DNA of 64,000 nucleotides. Source: Roseibium alexandrii DFL-11. Lineage in GTDB: Bacteria > Pseudomonadota > Alphaproteobacteria > Rhizobiales > Stappiaceae. The stretch covers positions 4,811,703-4,875,702 of the forward strand of contig NZ_CM011002.1 in the NCBI RefSeq assembly GCF_000158095.2. Direction: 5' to 3'. Positions 51,861 to 60,308 of the stretch are shown here, one piece after another. The position numbers and the translations under genes were made by a program. The first letter of the stretch is position 1; each line of letters starts with the position of its first letter. The notes below the pieces were generated by a model that had not been told where the DNA came from, made no database searches, and was given only the letters and a program-made list of their open reading frames with translations.

Positions 51861-52775
51861 TCACAACTGATACCGGCGGAGCCGTGTTTGAATGCCGAAG
51901 AGGTAGACACAAACGCCGACGAGAATGATGGCGAACATGGCACTTGCGACCGCGGCGCCCATATGCGGATCGCCGAGCTGAAGCTGGAAGCCGAAGAATG
52001 TCCGGTAGAAGAACGTGCCAAGGATATCGGTCGAGAAATTCGGGCCGGCGAGGGCACCTTGCGAGGCGTAGATCAGGTCGAAAGCGTTGAAGTTGCCGAC
52101 AAACGTGAGGATTGAGATGATCCCGATCGATGGCAGGATCAATGGCAGCTTGATCTTCCAAAAAGCGTTCAGGCCCGTGATCCCGTCAATCTCACCTGCC
52201 TCCAAAATCTCTTCTGGAATGGTTAGAAGCGCTGCGTAGATGAGCATCATCGGGATGCCGACAAACTGCCCAGACGAGATTAGCGACAGGCTTGTCAGCG
52301 CATACTCTTCCTTGCCGAGCCAGGGTTGGTACAAGAAACCGAGACCGACAGAACCGAACATTGTCGGGGCGATCCCCCAGATTGGAGACAGAATGAGTTT
52401 CCAAGCAAAGCCGACGATCACGAATGAAAGGATAGTCGGGATAAAGATTGCGGAACGGTAGAGCGCTGCAAAGCGGAGTTTGGGATGAGACAGCATCGCT
52501 GCAAGTGCAATCCCGATCGGATTCTGCACCAGCATGTGGATCACGAAGAACCAGACATTGTTGCCGAGCGCATTCCAGAACTGGTCCGCCCAGACCGGTT
52601 CGCCAAACAGCGTCATGAAGTTTTGCAGGCCGACGAAAATCCGCTCCTGATCTATCCGGCTGTAGAGCGCCAGATGCAGAGTATTGAACAGCGGCAAGAT
52701 CATGATTGTCGTATAGACCAGCACGGCGGGTGCCAGGAAAACGGCAATATGCCAGCGTATGCGGGGGCGTTTCAT
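51861..52775 (-). CDS. Carbohydrate ABC transporter permease (MalF/UgpA-like)
   Basis: 304 residues. MKRPRIRWHIAVFLAPAVLVYTTIMILPLFNTLHLALYS is the usual first helix. The EAA-loop region ALLTIPEEILEAGEIDGITGLNAFWKIKLPLILPSI identifies the coupling helix. About six transmembrane segments. It is preceded by a CGGAGG ribosome site and a 11-bp-stem hairpin that separates it from the binding-protein gene. Confidence 0.92.
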   Translation of the reverse strand: MKRPRIRWHIAVFLAPAVLVYTTIMILPLFNTLHLALYSRIDQERIFVGLQNFMTLFGEPVWADQFWNALGNNVWFFVIHMLVQNPIGIALAAMLSHPKLRFAALYRSAIFIPTILSFVIVGFAWKLILSPIWGIAPTMFGSVGLGFLYQPWLGKEEYALTSLSLISSGQFVGIPMMLIYAALLTIPEEILEAGEIDGITGLNAFWKIKLPLILPSIGIISILTFVGNFNAFDLIYASQGALAGPNFSTDILGTFFYRTFFGFQLQLGDPHMGAAVASAMFAIILVGVCVYLFGIQTRLRRYQL

Positions 52776-52791
52776 GCGGCCTCCGGTTCCG

Positions 52792-52819
52792 ATCCGGGTA
52801 GCGTGATGGCTACCCGGAT
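52792..52819 (-). other. Intercistronic hairpin between sugar-binding protein and permease genes
   Basis: ATCCGGGTAGC and GCTACCCGGAT form a perfect 11-bp stem with a 6-nt loop, filling most of the 65-bp gap between the binding-protein stop (52841) and the permease ribosome site. In the transcribed direction no U-run follows. This is the third such hairpin behind a binding-protein gene in this window. Confidence 0.75.
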
Positions 52820-52840
52820 TTTGTTTAGAAAGGGACAGGC

Positions 52841-54094
52841 TTATTGGTGCGGCGCGTACCAGCTGGTCAGGCCGTCCTGAAGCTTGGCTCCTAGCGCCTC
52901 TGGTGTCTCGGTCCCCTTAATCGCAGCCACGCTTGCGCCCCAAGTCTCATTTTCCAGGTTCGGCGTACCGCGCGACAGGATCTGATAAGTCGACCGAATG
53001 GTGGACTCACATTCCCCGCGCCAGCTGGCAAACTCTTGCGCAAGCGGGTCTTCCAATTCGACAGGTGTTTTCGACAAGGGGAAGAAACCCGGCAGAGCGT
53101 TGCCGAAGATCGATGCGAATTCGGGGCTTGCAACCCAGGCCAGGAAAGTCTTTGCAGCATCCGCGTTCGGACTTGCGGCATTGAGGCCAATCCCAATGTC
53201 CGTGTGATCCGATATGTAGCAGGTGTCGCCTTCCGATTGTACCGGTGCCTTGAAGGCGCCCATTTCAAAATCGGCCTGTGTGTTGAAGCCTGCAAATTCC
53301 CAGCTGCCGGCAGGGTAAATCGCTGCGCGGCCAAGAGTGAACAGGTTTTGGCTGTCCGGGTAGGTCTGCGCTTCGTAACCAAAGCCCAGATACGGGGCCC
53401 ATTTTGCAAGCGTTGCATAAGGTGCAACCCATTGCTCATCAGTCAGCTTTTGCTCGCCCTTGATCAGCTCGAGACGGCCTTCTTCACCTTTCCAATAGTT
53501 TGGGCCAATATTGTTGTAGCCCATGGTGGCCGCTTCCCACTGGTCGTTGGTGCCCATGGCCATCGGGATATAGCTGCCGTCGTCCTTGATCTTATCCAGA
53601 ACCGCGAAAAACTCGGCTTCCGTGGTTGGAGCCTCAAGGCCAAGTTCTTCAAAAGCATCCTTGTTGTAGATGAACCCGTGAATGACCGAGGCCATCGGGA
53701 CGCAGAAAGATGCCGAGGCGTCGTCGGTCTGCCACGCGGACTTTGCAACATCGGAGAAGTTGGACATTGCGTCCATGTCATCAAGCGCAGCCAGATGACC
53801 TGCTTCGAAGAGCGCAAGGGAAGCATCAAACGGGCGGCAGGTGATCAGGTCGCCCGCGCTGCCAGCTTCGAGTTTTGAATTCAGCGCCGCATTATACTCG
53901 GTCGGAGCCGTCGGAGAGAAGACGACCTTAATGCCAGGATTGTCCTTTTCGAAGGCAGGGATGATCTTGTCCTGCCACAGTGTTAGATCATCCGTCCGCC
54001 AACTTTCAATTGTCAGCGTGACATCTTCGGCCATTGCTGCAGTTGTCATCAGTGCGGTGCTTGCAAGGGCAATGCCCAGGGTTCTCAAATTCAT
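52841..54094 (-). CDS. Extracellular sugar-binding protein of ABC transporter (SBP family 1)
   Basis: 417 residues. The signal peptide MNLRTLGIALASTALMTTAAMA is followed by LTIESWRTDDLTLWQDKIIPAFEKDNPGIKVVFSP, a standard family-1 periplasmic binding protein start. Later segments include GHLAALDDMDAM, YNKDAFEELGLEAPTTEAEFFAVLDKIK, AIYPAGSWEFAGFN and KTFLAWVASPEFASIFGNALPGFFP. It starts within the murQ stop (4-nt overlap). Ligand inferred from context: GlcNAc, MurNAc, anhydro-MurNAc or a chito-oligosaccharide. Confidence 0.92.
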   Translation of the reverse strand: MNLRTLGIALASTALMTTAAMAEDVTLTIESWRTDDLTLWQDKIIPAFEKDNPGIKVVFSPTAPTEYNAALNSKLEAGSAGDLITCRPFDASLALFEAGHLAALDDMDAMSNFSDVAKSAWQTDDASASFCVPMASVIHGFIYNKDAFEELGLEAPTTEAEFFAVLDKIKDDGSYIPMAMGTNDQWEAATMGYNNIGPNYWKGEEGRLELIKGEQKLTDEQWVAPYATLAKWAPYLGFGYEAQTYPDSQNLFTLGRAAIYPAGSWEFAGFNTQADFEMGAFKAPVQSEGDTCYISDHTDIGIGLNAASPNADAAKTFLAWVASPEFASIFGNALPGFFPLSKTPVELEDPLAQEFASWRGECESTIRSTYQILSRGTPNLENETWGASVAAIKGTETPEALGAKLQDGLTSWYAPHQ

Positions 54095-55029
54095 GATGCT
54101 TTCCCCTCTGTTTGAAGAAATGGTTTGTTCTTCCGGGTCTCCGCCCGGATTTGTTCCAGCGCTGGGCGTAGATGCCCGCGTGCGTTTTCCAAAAGACTGA
54201 TTGCGTGCTCGATCGAACTCGCGCCAGCCGCCAACAGGCAGGCTGTCTTGATATTGCCATCCGCTGACTTGAGTGCACCGGCGGCACCTCCTTCAGAAAC
54301 TCCGGTGATCGTTGCCACCATCCGCTCGGCACGATCCCGGAGTTTGATGTTGTCAGCGCGCAAATTCACCATCATGCCGTCGTAGATGTGCCCCAGGTTC
54401 AGGGCCATCAGTGTTGAAAGCGCATTTAGAGCGATCTTTTGGGCCGTGCCTGCTCCCATGCGGGTCGAACCGGAGACGACTTCGGGCGCGGTTGGCAGAT
54501 AAATGGCGTGCTTGCTCAATGCAAAAAGCGGCGCATCCGGGTTGTTGGCGATCGCGATTACGGTCGTACCGGCTTCTTTTCCAAGACGTGCGGCCTCAAG
54601 TGTGAACGGCGTGGAGCCACTGGCTGAGACGACAATGATCGTGTCCTTTTTCGAGAGCTTAGCGAGATCTGTAGCCAAACTGGCCGTCGCATCTTCCGTG
54701 TCGCCAGGCATATGCGCGGATGTGGGAATGCCGCCTGCCATGAGGATCTGGACCTGATGCTCCGGAATGCCGAATGTACCGCCAAGCTCCATCGCATCAG
54801 CCGCCGCCATCAAACCGGAAGAACCAGCGGCGACATAGTAGAGGGCTCCGTCTGTGCGGATTGAATTGGCCATGTCATAGGCAGCCGCTGTGATGACTTC
54901 CGTTGTTGTAGAAGTTGCTTGAGCAGCCGAGACCTGACCATCAATAAGGATCGCTGCAATGGCCTCTGAAGGACGTGAATCCAATCCAGAAGCAAGATTG
55001 TGCAGTTTTTCCGTGGTTGCCTCAGTCAC
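54091..55029 (-). CDS. murQ: N-acetylmuramic acid 6-phosphate etherase
   Basis: 312 residues from a GTG at 55029 with GGAGGATCGC before it. The SIS fold includes YYVAAGSSGLMAAADAMELGGTFGIP, IIVVSASGSTPFTLEAARL and the family signature PEVVSGSTRMGAGTAQKIALNALSTLMAL. The usual GR/SG glycine-rich loop and the AxE region are slightly atypical (DAMELGGTFG). MurQ cleaves the lactyl ether of MurNAc-6-P, giving GlcNAc-6-P and D-lactate, which the NagA and NagB-type enzymes on the opposite operon would then use. It is first in the minus operon; its promoter overlaps the repeat at 55056-55071. Confidence 0.9.
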   Translation of the reverse strand: MTEATTEKLHNLASGLDSRPSEAIAAILIDGQVSAAQATSTTTEVITAAAYDMANSIRTDGALYYVAAGSSGLMAAADAMELGGTFGIPEHQVQILMAGGIPTSAHMPGDTEDATASLATDLAKLSKKDTIIVVSASGSTPFTLEAARLGKEAGTTVIAIANNPDAPLFALSKHAIYLPTAPEVVSGSTRMGAGTAQKIALNALSTLMALNLGHIYDGMMVNLRADNIKLRDRAERMVATITGVSEGGAAGALKSADGNIKTACLLAAGASSIEHAISLLENARGHLRPALEQIRAETRKNKPFLQTEGKAS

Positions 55030-55055
55030 GCGATCCTCCGTGAATTTTTAATATA

Positions 55056-55071
55056 GTACCTTTATAATACC
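55056..55071 (-). promoter_or_regulatory. 16-bp operator-like element at the murQ promoter
   Basis: On the minus strand it reads GGTATTATAAAGGTAC, matching 14 of 16 positions of the element at 55167-55182 (GGTATTATATAGGTAT) read on the plus strand. The two copies are inverted and lie one at each divergent promoter, as expected for the regulator encoded at 56059-56814. Each contains a GGTA direct repeat 11 bp apart. Confidence 0.65.
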
Positions 55072-55151
55072 ATTTGTCCAGATGTTAATCGAAATTAGTG
55101 GAAAGGTTAGCAAAACCATATCAAATTCCGGTTTTGGTATCTCTTTTTCTG

Positions 55152-55182
55152 TTGATTTTATCAAAAGGTATTATATAGGTAT
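55152..55182 (+). promoter_or_regulatory. Promoter with operator for the GlcNAc kinase operon
   Basis: A -35-like TTGATT (55152-55157), 16-bp spacing and a -10-like TATAGG (55174-55179) overlap the operator-like GGTATTATATAGGTAT (55167-55182), only 4 bp before the ATG at 55187. Transcription would start at or near the A of the ATG, suggesting a leaderless or nearly leaderless message; no ribosome site is visible. Regulation by the GntR/UTRA protein is inferred. Confidence 0.55.
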
Positions 55183-55186
55183 TGTC

Positions 55187-56065
55187 ATGATTGATTTCGC
55201 AGATCAGTGGGTTTTGGCGGTTGATGGTGGCGGTACGCGCTGCCGTTTGGCGTTGAGTTCGCCAGCTGCGGATATCCGTGTCGAAGTCGGCTCCGCAAAT
55301 GTGACAACGGACATTTATGCCGCTCTCTCAGAGATAAACGTTGGATTGAAGGCTCTCGCAGGCAAAGCAGATCTTGCTCCGGACGATCTTGCCCGCGTTC
55401 CCGCCTATTTCGCTTTGGCTGGCTTTCAGGCGAACCGAGACCGCGGACGGTTTCTAGAAGGTATTCCGCTCAGGCGCATAAAGGTTGAAGATGACCGGCC
55501 TGCAGCATTGCAGGGCGCGCTGGGGGTGCTGGATGGTGCCTTGATCCACAGTGGGACGGGCTCTTTTTTTGGTGTCCAGGTTGATGCAAAGAAGAGGTTT
55601 TGTGGCGGTTGGGGAGCGGTCCTTGGCGACTTCGGGTCGGCGGCATGGTTCGGTAAATCCGCATTAGCTCTCGTGCTTGATGCTGAAGATGGCCTTATTG
55701 AGCAGACTGTCCTGACCGAAAAGTTGAAGGATCGGTATGGGGGAGCTGCAGGAATACTGGCGTTTGCAAACACAGCAAGACCTGCTGGTTTTGGTGCTCT
55801 GGCGCCAGAAATTCTCTCGCAATCCGATGATCCAGTTTCAGAGCGGCTGATAGACCAAGCTGTAGCACATTTTGAGGAAAATCTTCTGCATCTCGGATGG
55901 TCAGCGGGAATGCCAGTGTGTTTGACAGGCGGTCTTGCGCCTCACCTGGCGCCATTTCTCACCGAACCGGTTCGCAAGAATCTGAGCTCGGCAGCCGGGG
56001 CGCCGATCGATGGTGCAATTGCCATCGCGCGGGAGTTTGCGAAAGAGGTGCAGGTCGCATGCTGA
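55187..56065 (+). CDS. BadF/BadG-type ATPase family sugar kinase, probable N-acetylglucosamine kinase
   Basis: 292 residues from the ATG at 55187 (MIDFADQWVLAVDGGGTRCRLALSS); the frame is open to 55082 but that part has no ribosome site and is AT-rich non-coding in style. ASKHA motifs are visible: phosphate-1 VDGGGTRC, LIHSGTGSFF, GGWGAVLGDFGSAAWFGK and CLTGGLAPHLAPFL. It probably phosphorylates GlcNAc (or MurNAc/glucosamine) imported by the divergent ABC system, giving the 6-phosphate. It overlaps the regulator gene by 7 nt. An unusually close promoter/operator precedes it. Confidence 0.87.
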   Translation: MIDFADQWVLAVDGGGTRCRLALSSPAADIRVEVGSANVTTDIYAALSEINVGLKALAGKADLAPDDLARVPAYFALAGFQANRDRGRFLEGIPLRRIKVEDDRPAALQGALGVLDGALIHSGTGSFFGVQVDAKKRFCGGWGAVLGDFGSAAWFGKSALALVLDAEDGLIEQTVLTEKLKDRYGGAAGILAFANTARPAGFGALAPEILSQSDDPVSERLIDQAVAHFEENLLHLGWSAGMPVCLTGGLAPHLAPFLTEPVRKNLSSAAGAPIDGAIAIAREFAKEVQVAC

Positions 56066-56814
56066 ATGATTTCCTGATGCCTGATCAGTGGTTTTCTCAA
56101 AACGCCGGGCCAAGATACGTGCAACTTCGGCATCGGCTTGAAGAAGCTATCAAAACGGGCCTTCTTCCGGCCAGCAGCTCGTTGCCTCCGGAGCGGGAAA
56201 TCGCAGAACTTACCGGCTTCTCACGAGTGACCGTGCGCAAGGCCATTCAGGAAATGGTCAAGGACGGCACGATCGAGCAGCGCCAGGGCTCAGGCTCATT
56301 TGTGCGGGAAGCAACGCAACGGGTGGAGCAGTCGCTGTCCCATCTAACCTCGTTTACCGAGGATATGGCCAACCGCGGCATGCAAACGACTTCCAGATGG
56401 CTGGAGCGCGGGGTTTTCATGCCAACTACGGAAGAAATTGTGACTTTGTCCTTAACGCCGGACGACCAAGTGGCGCGCATCTACCGCCTTCGGGAGGCAG
56501 GTGGTCAGCCGATGGCCCTGGAACGTGCCGCACTTCCTCTGGATATACTGCCAAATCCGCTCGAAGTGGTGACGTCGCTTTACGAAGTGCTTGCAAAACA
56601 TGGCCATCGTCCTGTGCGCGCCGTCCAGAAAATCGCCGCCGTCAACCTTGAACCTGCCGACGCTCACCTTTTGAGCGTTCCAGAAGGCACTGCAGGTCTT
56701 CGGATCCAGCGTATTTCTTACCTGGAAACCGGGCGGGTCGCGGAATTTACACAATCCATCTATCGCGGAGACGCCTATGACTTTGTTGCAGAGCTCCGGT
56801 TATCTGATCGGTGA
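56059..56814 (+). CDS. GntR/HutC-type (UTRA) transcriptional regulator of amino-sugar genes
   Basis: 251 residues from the ATG at 56059, preceded by AGAGGTGCAGG and overlapping the kinase stop by 7 nt. A winged helix at about 18-85 (YVQLRHRLEEAIKTGLLPASSSLPPEREIAELTGFSRVTVRKAIQEMVKDG) is followed by a UTRA effector domain (about 100-245, RIYRLREAGGQPMALERAALP ... IQRISYLETGRVAEFTQSIYRGDAYDFVAEL). UTRA regulators of this type (NagR, NagQ, GamR) respond to GlcN6P or GlcNAc6P. It likely binds the two 16-bp elements at 55056 and 55167 and controls both divergent operons. Confidence 0.9.
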   Translation: MLNDFLMPDQWFSQNAGPRYVQLRHRLEEAIKTGLLPASSSLPPEREIAELTGFSRVTVRKAIQEMVKDGTIEQRQGSGSFVREATQRVEQSLSHLTSFTEDMANRGMQTTSRWLERGVFMPTTEEIVTLSLTPDDQVARIYRLREAGGQPMALERAALPLDILPNPLEVVTSLYEVLAKHGHRPVRAVQKIAAVNLEPADAHLLSVPEGTAGLRIQRISYLETGRVAEFTQSIYRGDAYDFVAELRLSDR

Positions 56815-56824
56815 GGACCCTCGA

Positions 56825-57853
56825 GTGACGTCTTCTCTTACAAAAATGAAACAGGAGATCGCGGAAATTCCGTCTGCGGTCGATCGCCTGCTGACATCCG
56901 GCAATGCGGATATTAGCCGAATTTCCGCAGAATTGAGGAGCAGCGACTTGCGCTGCCTTCTGTCTGTTGCGCGCGGGTCTTCAGATCACGCTTGCACATA
57001 TTTGAAGTATGCTGCCGAGTTGCTTCTCGGCCTGCCAATGGCATCTGTCGGGCCATCACTTGCCTCTGTCTATGGGGCCAGCCTCAAGGTAGACGGTATG
57101 CTTTGTTTTTCCGTATCTCAGTCCGGCAAGAGTCCGGACATAACCCGAATGACTCGGTCCTTGACCAAGTCAGGCGCGACAACGCTGGCCATCACCAACC
57201 ATCCAGGGTCACCCTTGAGTGAGGCTGCAAGCGCGACTGTTCCGATACATGCCGGGCCGGAGCTGTCGGTCGCTGCGACCAAGACCTTTGTCACATCGCT
57301 GGTTGCCGGGCTTTGGTTGCTTGCGGAGCTCAAGGCGGATGCGGGTCTCTTGGCTGCGATCCGGAACTTACCGGCACATTTGGAGGACGCTGTTGCTTGC
57401 GATTGGCGTGAAGCCGCGCCGGAAAAAGACATCGGATCGCTGTTCACGTTGGGGCGTGGACCCTCCTGGGCTGTTTCCAATGAAGCAGCTTTGAAGTTTA
57501 AGGAGACTTGCCAGATTCATGCAGAGAGCTACTCCTCCGCAGAAGTCTTGCACGGTCCGGTTTCCATTGTATCGCAGGGTTTTCCAGTCATTGCATTTGC
57601 CGCCGCCGATGCTGCTGAGCAAGCGGTTGTTGATGTTGCTGATAAACTGTCGCAGATGGGAGCGACTGTTTTCGTCAACAGTGATAAAGCGCACCGGGCA
57701 AACGTTTTGCCGATCGTACGCACGGATCACTGGCTGACCGATCCGATTGCCTCGATTGTGTCATTCTACGGTTTGGTTGAGCATGTCGCCGGGCTCCAGG
57801 GGATCAACCCGGATGCTCCTCGGCATTTGAACAAGGTCACGGAAACCGTATGA
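56825..57853 (+). CDS. SIS-domain glucosamine-6-phosphate deaminase (NagB-II type)
   Basis: 342 residues from a GTG at 56825, with GAGGA 8 nt upstream overlapping the regulator stop; an ATG at 56777 (38-nt overlap, GGAG upstream) would add 16 residues and remains possible. Two tandem SIS domains resemble the isomerase half of GlmS: EIAEIPSAVDRLL, LLSVARGSSDHACTYLKYAAELL, SQSGKSPDITRM, ELSVAATKTFVTSLVAG, GRGPSWAVSNEAALKFKETCQIHAESYSSAEVLHGP. No glutaminase domain is present. It deaminates GlcN6P to fructose-6-phosphate in the GlcNAc route. It overlaps nagA by 4 nt. Confidence 0.88.
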   Translation: MTSSLTKMKQEIAEIPSAVDRLLTSGNADISRISAELRSSDLRCLLSVARGSSDHACTYLKYAAELLLGLPMASVGPSLASVYGASLKVDGMLCFSVSQSGKSPDITRMTRSLTKSGATTLAITNHPGSPLSEAASATVPIHAGPELSVAATKTFVTSLVAGLWLLAELKADAGLLAAIRNLPAHLEDAVACDWREAAPEKDIGSLFTLGRGPSWAVSNEAALKFKETCQIHAESYSSAEVLHGPVSIVSQGFPVIAFAAADAAEQAVVDVADKLSQMGATVFVNSDKAHRANVLPIVRTDHWLTDPIASIVSFYGLVEHVAGLQGINPDAPRHLNKVTETV

Positions 57854-58989
57854 CACAGACCATCGTTTTCAAGGCGGCCGCGGTTTTTGACGGCGGCAAA
57901 ATTCATGAAGGGGCAGCTGTCCGGTTTGGCCCGGATGGGCTTGTGGCCTTTGGTGCCGGCGATGAGATTTTCAGCGGCGCGGACGTTATCGATCTTGGTA
58001 GTGAGATCATCTCCCCGGGTTTCGTTGATCTTCAGGTCAATGGCGGCGGCGGCGTTATGCTCAACGACGATCCAAGTGTTGAGACCGTACTCCGGATTGC
58101 CGAAGCGCATTGGTCTTTAGGTACCCGGGCCTTTCTGCCGACTTTGATCACGGACACGCGTGAAAAAACCGAGGCGGCAATCGCAGCCGTAACTCAGGCT
58201 GTCGAGAAAGACATTCCTGGCGTGGCAGGACTGCATTTGGAAGGTCCACATTTGTCTGTTGCCCGGAAAGGGGCGCATGATGCTGCCTATATCCGCCCTA
58301 TGGACGATGAGGACCTCGACTTCCTCATGGCGGCGGCCCGTTCGCTCCCAGTTCTGCTCTTGACCATTGCACCGGAAAACACGTCTCTCGAGCAGGTTCG
58401 GCAGCTGAACCAGGCGGGTGCGCTCGTTTCAATTGGTCATTCGGATGCTGACTTCTCGACCGTTCAAGCCTATGCGGCGGCTGGCGCCAGGTGCGTCACA
58501 CATCTCTTCAATGCGATGAGCCAAATGGGCAACCGGGAGCCCGGTGTTGTTGGGGCAGCTCTTGGCACGGGCGTCTTATCCGCTGGTCTCATTGCGGACG
58601 GGATCCATGTTCATCCGGAAATGATGCGGATTGCATTATCCGCCAAAAGCGGTCCTGGAGAAGTATTTCTGGTCAGCGATGCCATGGCGGTTGCCGGAAC
58701 ATCTGAGACCTCGTTCGAGCTGGATGGACGAAAAATTCTCCGCTCTAACGGGAGGCTGACCCTTGAGGACGGGACGTTGGCGGGCGCGGATTTGGACCTG
58801 TTGACTGCTGTCAGGGTTTTGGTTGACCAAGTTGACATTTCGCTGGCAGGTGCCCTGCGTGCCGCTACAAAGACGCCGGCGGAGCTGATTGATGGAAAGC
58901 CATTCAACCTTTTGGGCAGGTCCAAAGACAGCTTTATCCGCATCTCCAAGGACCTTCAGTCTCTCAGTCCATTGGCAGAAACCGGATAA
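57850..58989 (+). CDS. nagA: N-acetylglucosamine-6-phosphate deacetylase
   Basis: 379 residues, amidohydrolase superfamily. ISPGFVDLQVNGGGGVMLND, LHLEGPHLS (metal-binding Glu), SIGHSDADF and THLFNAMSQMGNREPGVVGAAL carry metal and substrate residues; catalytic Asp is in FLVSDAMAVAG and the ligand loop in LIADGIHVHPEM. It removes the acetyl group from GlcNAc-6-P to supply the SIS-type deaminase encoded immediately upstream (ATGA overlap). Confidence 0.94.
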   Translation: MTQTIVFKAAAVFDGGKIHEGAAVRFGPDGLVAFGAGDEIFSGADVIDLGSEIISPGFVDLQVNGGGGVMLNDDPSVETVLRIAEAHWSLGTRAFLPTLITDTREKTEAAIAAVTQAVEKDIPGVAGLHLEGPHLSVARKGAHDAAYIRPMDDEDLDFLMAAARSLPVLLLTIAPENTSLEQVRQLNQAGALVSIGHSDADFSTVQAYAAAGARCVTHLFNAMSQMGNREPGVVGAALGTGVLSAGLIADGIHVHPEMMRIALSAKSGPGEVFLVSDAMAVAGTSETSFELDGRKILRSNGRLTLEDGTLAGADLDLLTAVRVLVDQVDISLAGALRAATKTPAELIDGKPFNLLGRSKDSFIRISKDLQSLSPLAETG

Positions 58990-58998
58990 GCAAACCGC

Positions 58999-59715
58999 AT
59001 GTTGCTCGAAGTCTGTGTTGATACAATGGAAGGTGCCTGGGCTGCTGTACGTAGTGGTGCCGGGCGTATTGAACTTTGTTCTGCTTTGTCTGAGGGCGGA
59101 TTGACGCCATCCGCAGGACTGATGCGTGCCGCTGCCAAATTGCCTGTTCCTGTTTATGCCATGATCCGTCCGCGAGCCGGTCACTTTCGTTTTTCTGAAG
59201 CGGAAGAAGAGATCATGGCAAGTGATATTAAGCTGGCAAAAGACTTTGGTCTTTCTGGTGTTGTCCTGGGTGCGCAACATGGAGATCATACGCTGGATCG
59301 GGACATGCTCGCGCGTCTGTCGGACAGGGCTGCGGGACTGGGCCGGACGCTCCACCGTGTGATCGATGTTGTGCCGGACCCGTTTGCCGCGCTCGAAACG
59401 GCGATTGATCTGGGGTTCGAGCGGGTTCTCACATCAGGAGGTCAAGCCACGGCCAATGCAGGGCAAGCGGTTATCCGGGAAATGGCCGCGACTGCCGACT
59501 TTCGCATTGGCATCATGCCGGGAGCAGGCCTGCGGCCCGATCTGGTAGCCAACATCATCCAATCGACGGGTGTGACTGAAGTTCACGCATCGTGCTCGGT
59601 CATCGTCATAGATGAGGATGCCGATGGTCGGTTTTGTCCTCCTGGCGGATGCAGAAAGACGTCAGAGGATCTCGTCAAGCAAATGGTCGCTGCCATCGGC
59701 AACTCAGGCTGCTAG
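58999..59715 (+). CDS. cutC: CutC family protein
   Basis: 238 residues covering the CutC TIM barrel: MLLEVCVDTMEGAWAAVRSGAGRIELCSALSEGGLTPSAGLM, VYAMIRPRAGHFRFSEAEEEIM, GVVLGAQHGDHTLDRD, TLHRVIDVVPDPFAALETAIDLGFERVLTSGG, IMPGAGLRPDLV and EVHASCS. CutC was named for copper homeostasis but its catalytic role is unsettled. It lies 9 bp after nagA at the end of the amino-sugar operon, suggesting a sugar-related or peptidoglycan-recycling role. Convergent with the MarR gene. Confidence 0.92.
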   Translation: MLLEVCVDTMEGAWAAVRSGAGRIELCSALSEGGLTPSAGLMRAAAKLPVPVYAMIRPRAGHFRFSEAEEEIMASDIKLAKDFGLSGVVLGAQHGDHTLDRDMLARLSDRAAGLGRTLHRVIDVVPDPFAALETAIDLGFERVLTSGGQATANAGQAVIREMAATADFRIGIMPGAGLRPDLVANIIQSTGVTEVHASCSVIVIDEDADGRFCPPGGCRKTSEDLVKQMVAAIGNSGC

Positions 59716-59733
59716 AGCGCCGGATTTCCACTT

Positions 59734-60240
59734 CTAAGACGTGATCTCGTTCGTGACCTGGCCGGTGGTGAGAATTGGCGCGGCGTCCAGTTTGTGGGCA
59801 TTTAACATCTCAGCTATTTCGGAAATGCTCTCCACCAGCCTGATCTTGTCTTTGTCCGTCAGTTTATCAAACTTGGCTTCGAACTCGTCATGTAGAAGTC
59901 CGGGCAGCGAGGCGACTGTTTCCTTGCCACGTTCCGTGAGCATGGTGTGAACGATGCGCCGGTCGGAAGGAGACCTGTAGCGCTCGACCAGCTTCTTCTC
60001 TTCCAGCTTGTCCAAGATTGTCACAACTGTCGCAGAACTCAGATCTGCATGGTCTGAGAGAACCTTTGTTGTGACCTCTCCCAAATCGTTGACGCCCTGC
60101 AGAACGACAATCTGCGGGATCGTCAATCCGGAGGCTTTCGCGACCTCTCGGGATCGCAGATCAATAGCCCTGACGATCCGCCGGATTGACTTGAAAATCT
60201 GAGCTGCTTCATTGGCATTCATAATTTTAGCTCTGATCAT
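59734..60240 (-). CDS. MarR family transcriptional regulator
   Basis: 168 residues from the ATG at 60240; ATG 60222 (MNANEAAQIF) is also possible and neither has a strong ribosome site. The wHTH core runs through GLTIPQIVVLQGVNDLGEVTTKVLSDHADLSSATVVTILDKLEEKKLVERYRSPSDRRIVHTMLTERGKE, including the conserved wing DRR. It is divergent from the N-acetylglutaminylglutamine amide genes with a 68-bp gap, so a role in osmotic or other control of that operon is plausible but unproven. Confidence 0.88.
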   Translation of the reverse strand: MIRAKIMNANEAAQIFKSIRRIVRAIDLRSREVAKASGLTIPQIVVLQGVNDLGEVTTKVLSDHADLSSATVVTILDKLEEKKLVERYRSPSDRRIVHTMLTERGKETVASLPGLLHDEFEAKFDKLTDKDKIRLVESISEIAEMLNAHKLDAAPILTTGQVTNEITS

Positions 60241-60308
60241 TTGAACTCTAATGATAAGAAGTCTATATACCTCCTACCAGCGAACTGGAAAGAGGAATTT
60301 TTAGATTT

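Noticed and set aside
51851..52057. Longer start for the MalG-like permease (to 52057)
   Set aside because: The added 69 residues are Ser/Arg-rich and lie antiphase inside the MalF-like gene; ATG 51850 gives the normal family N-terminus.
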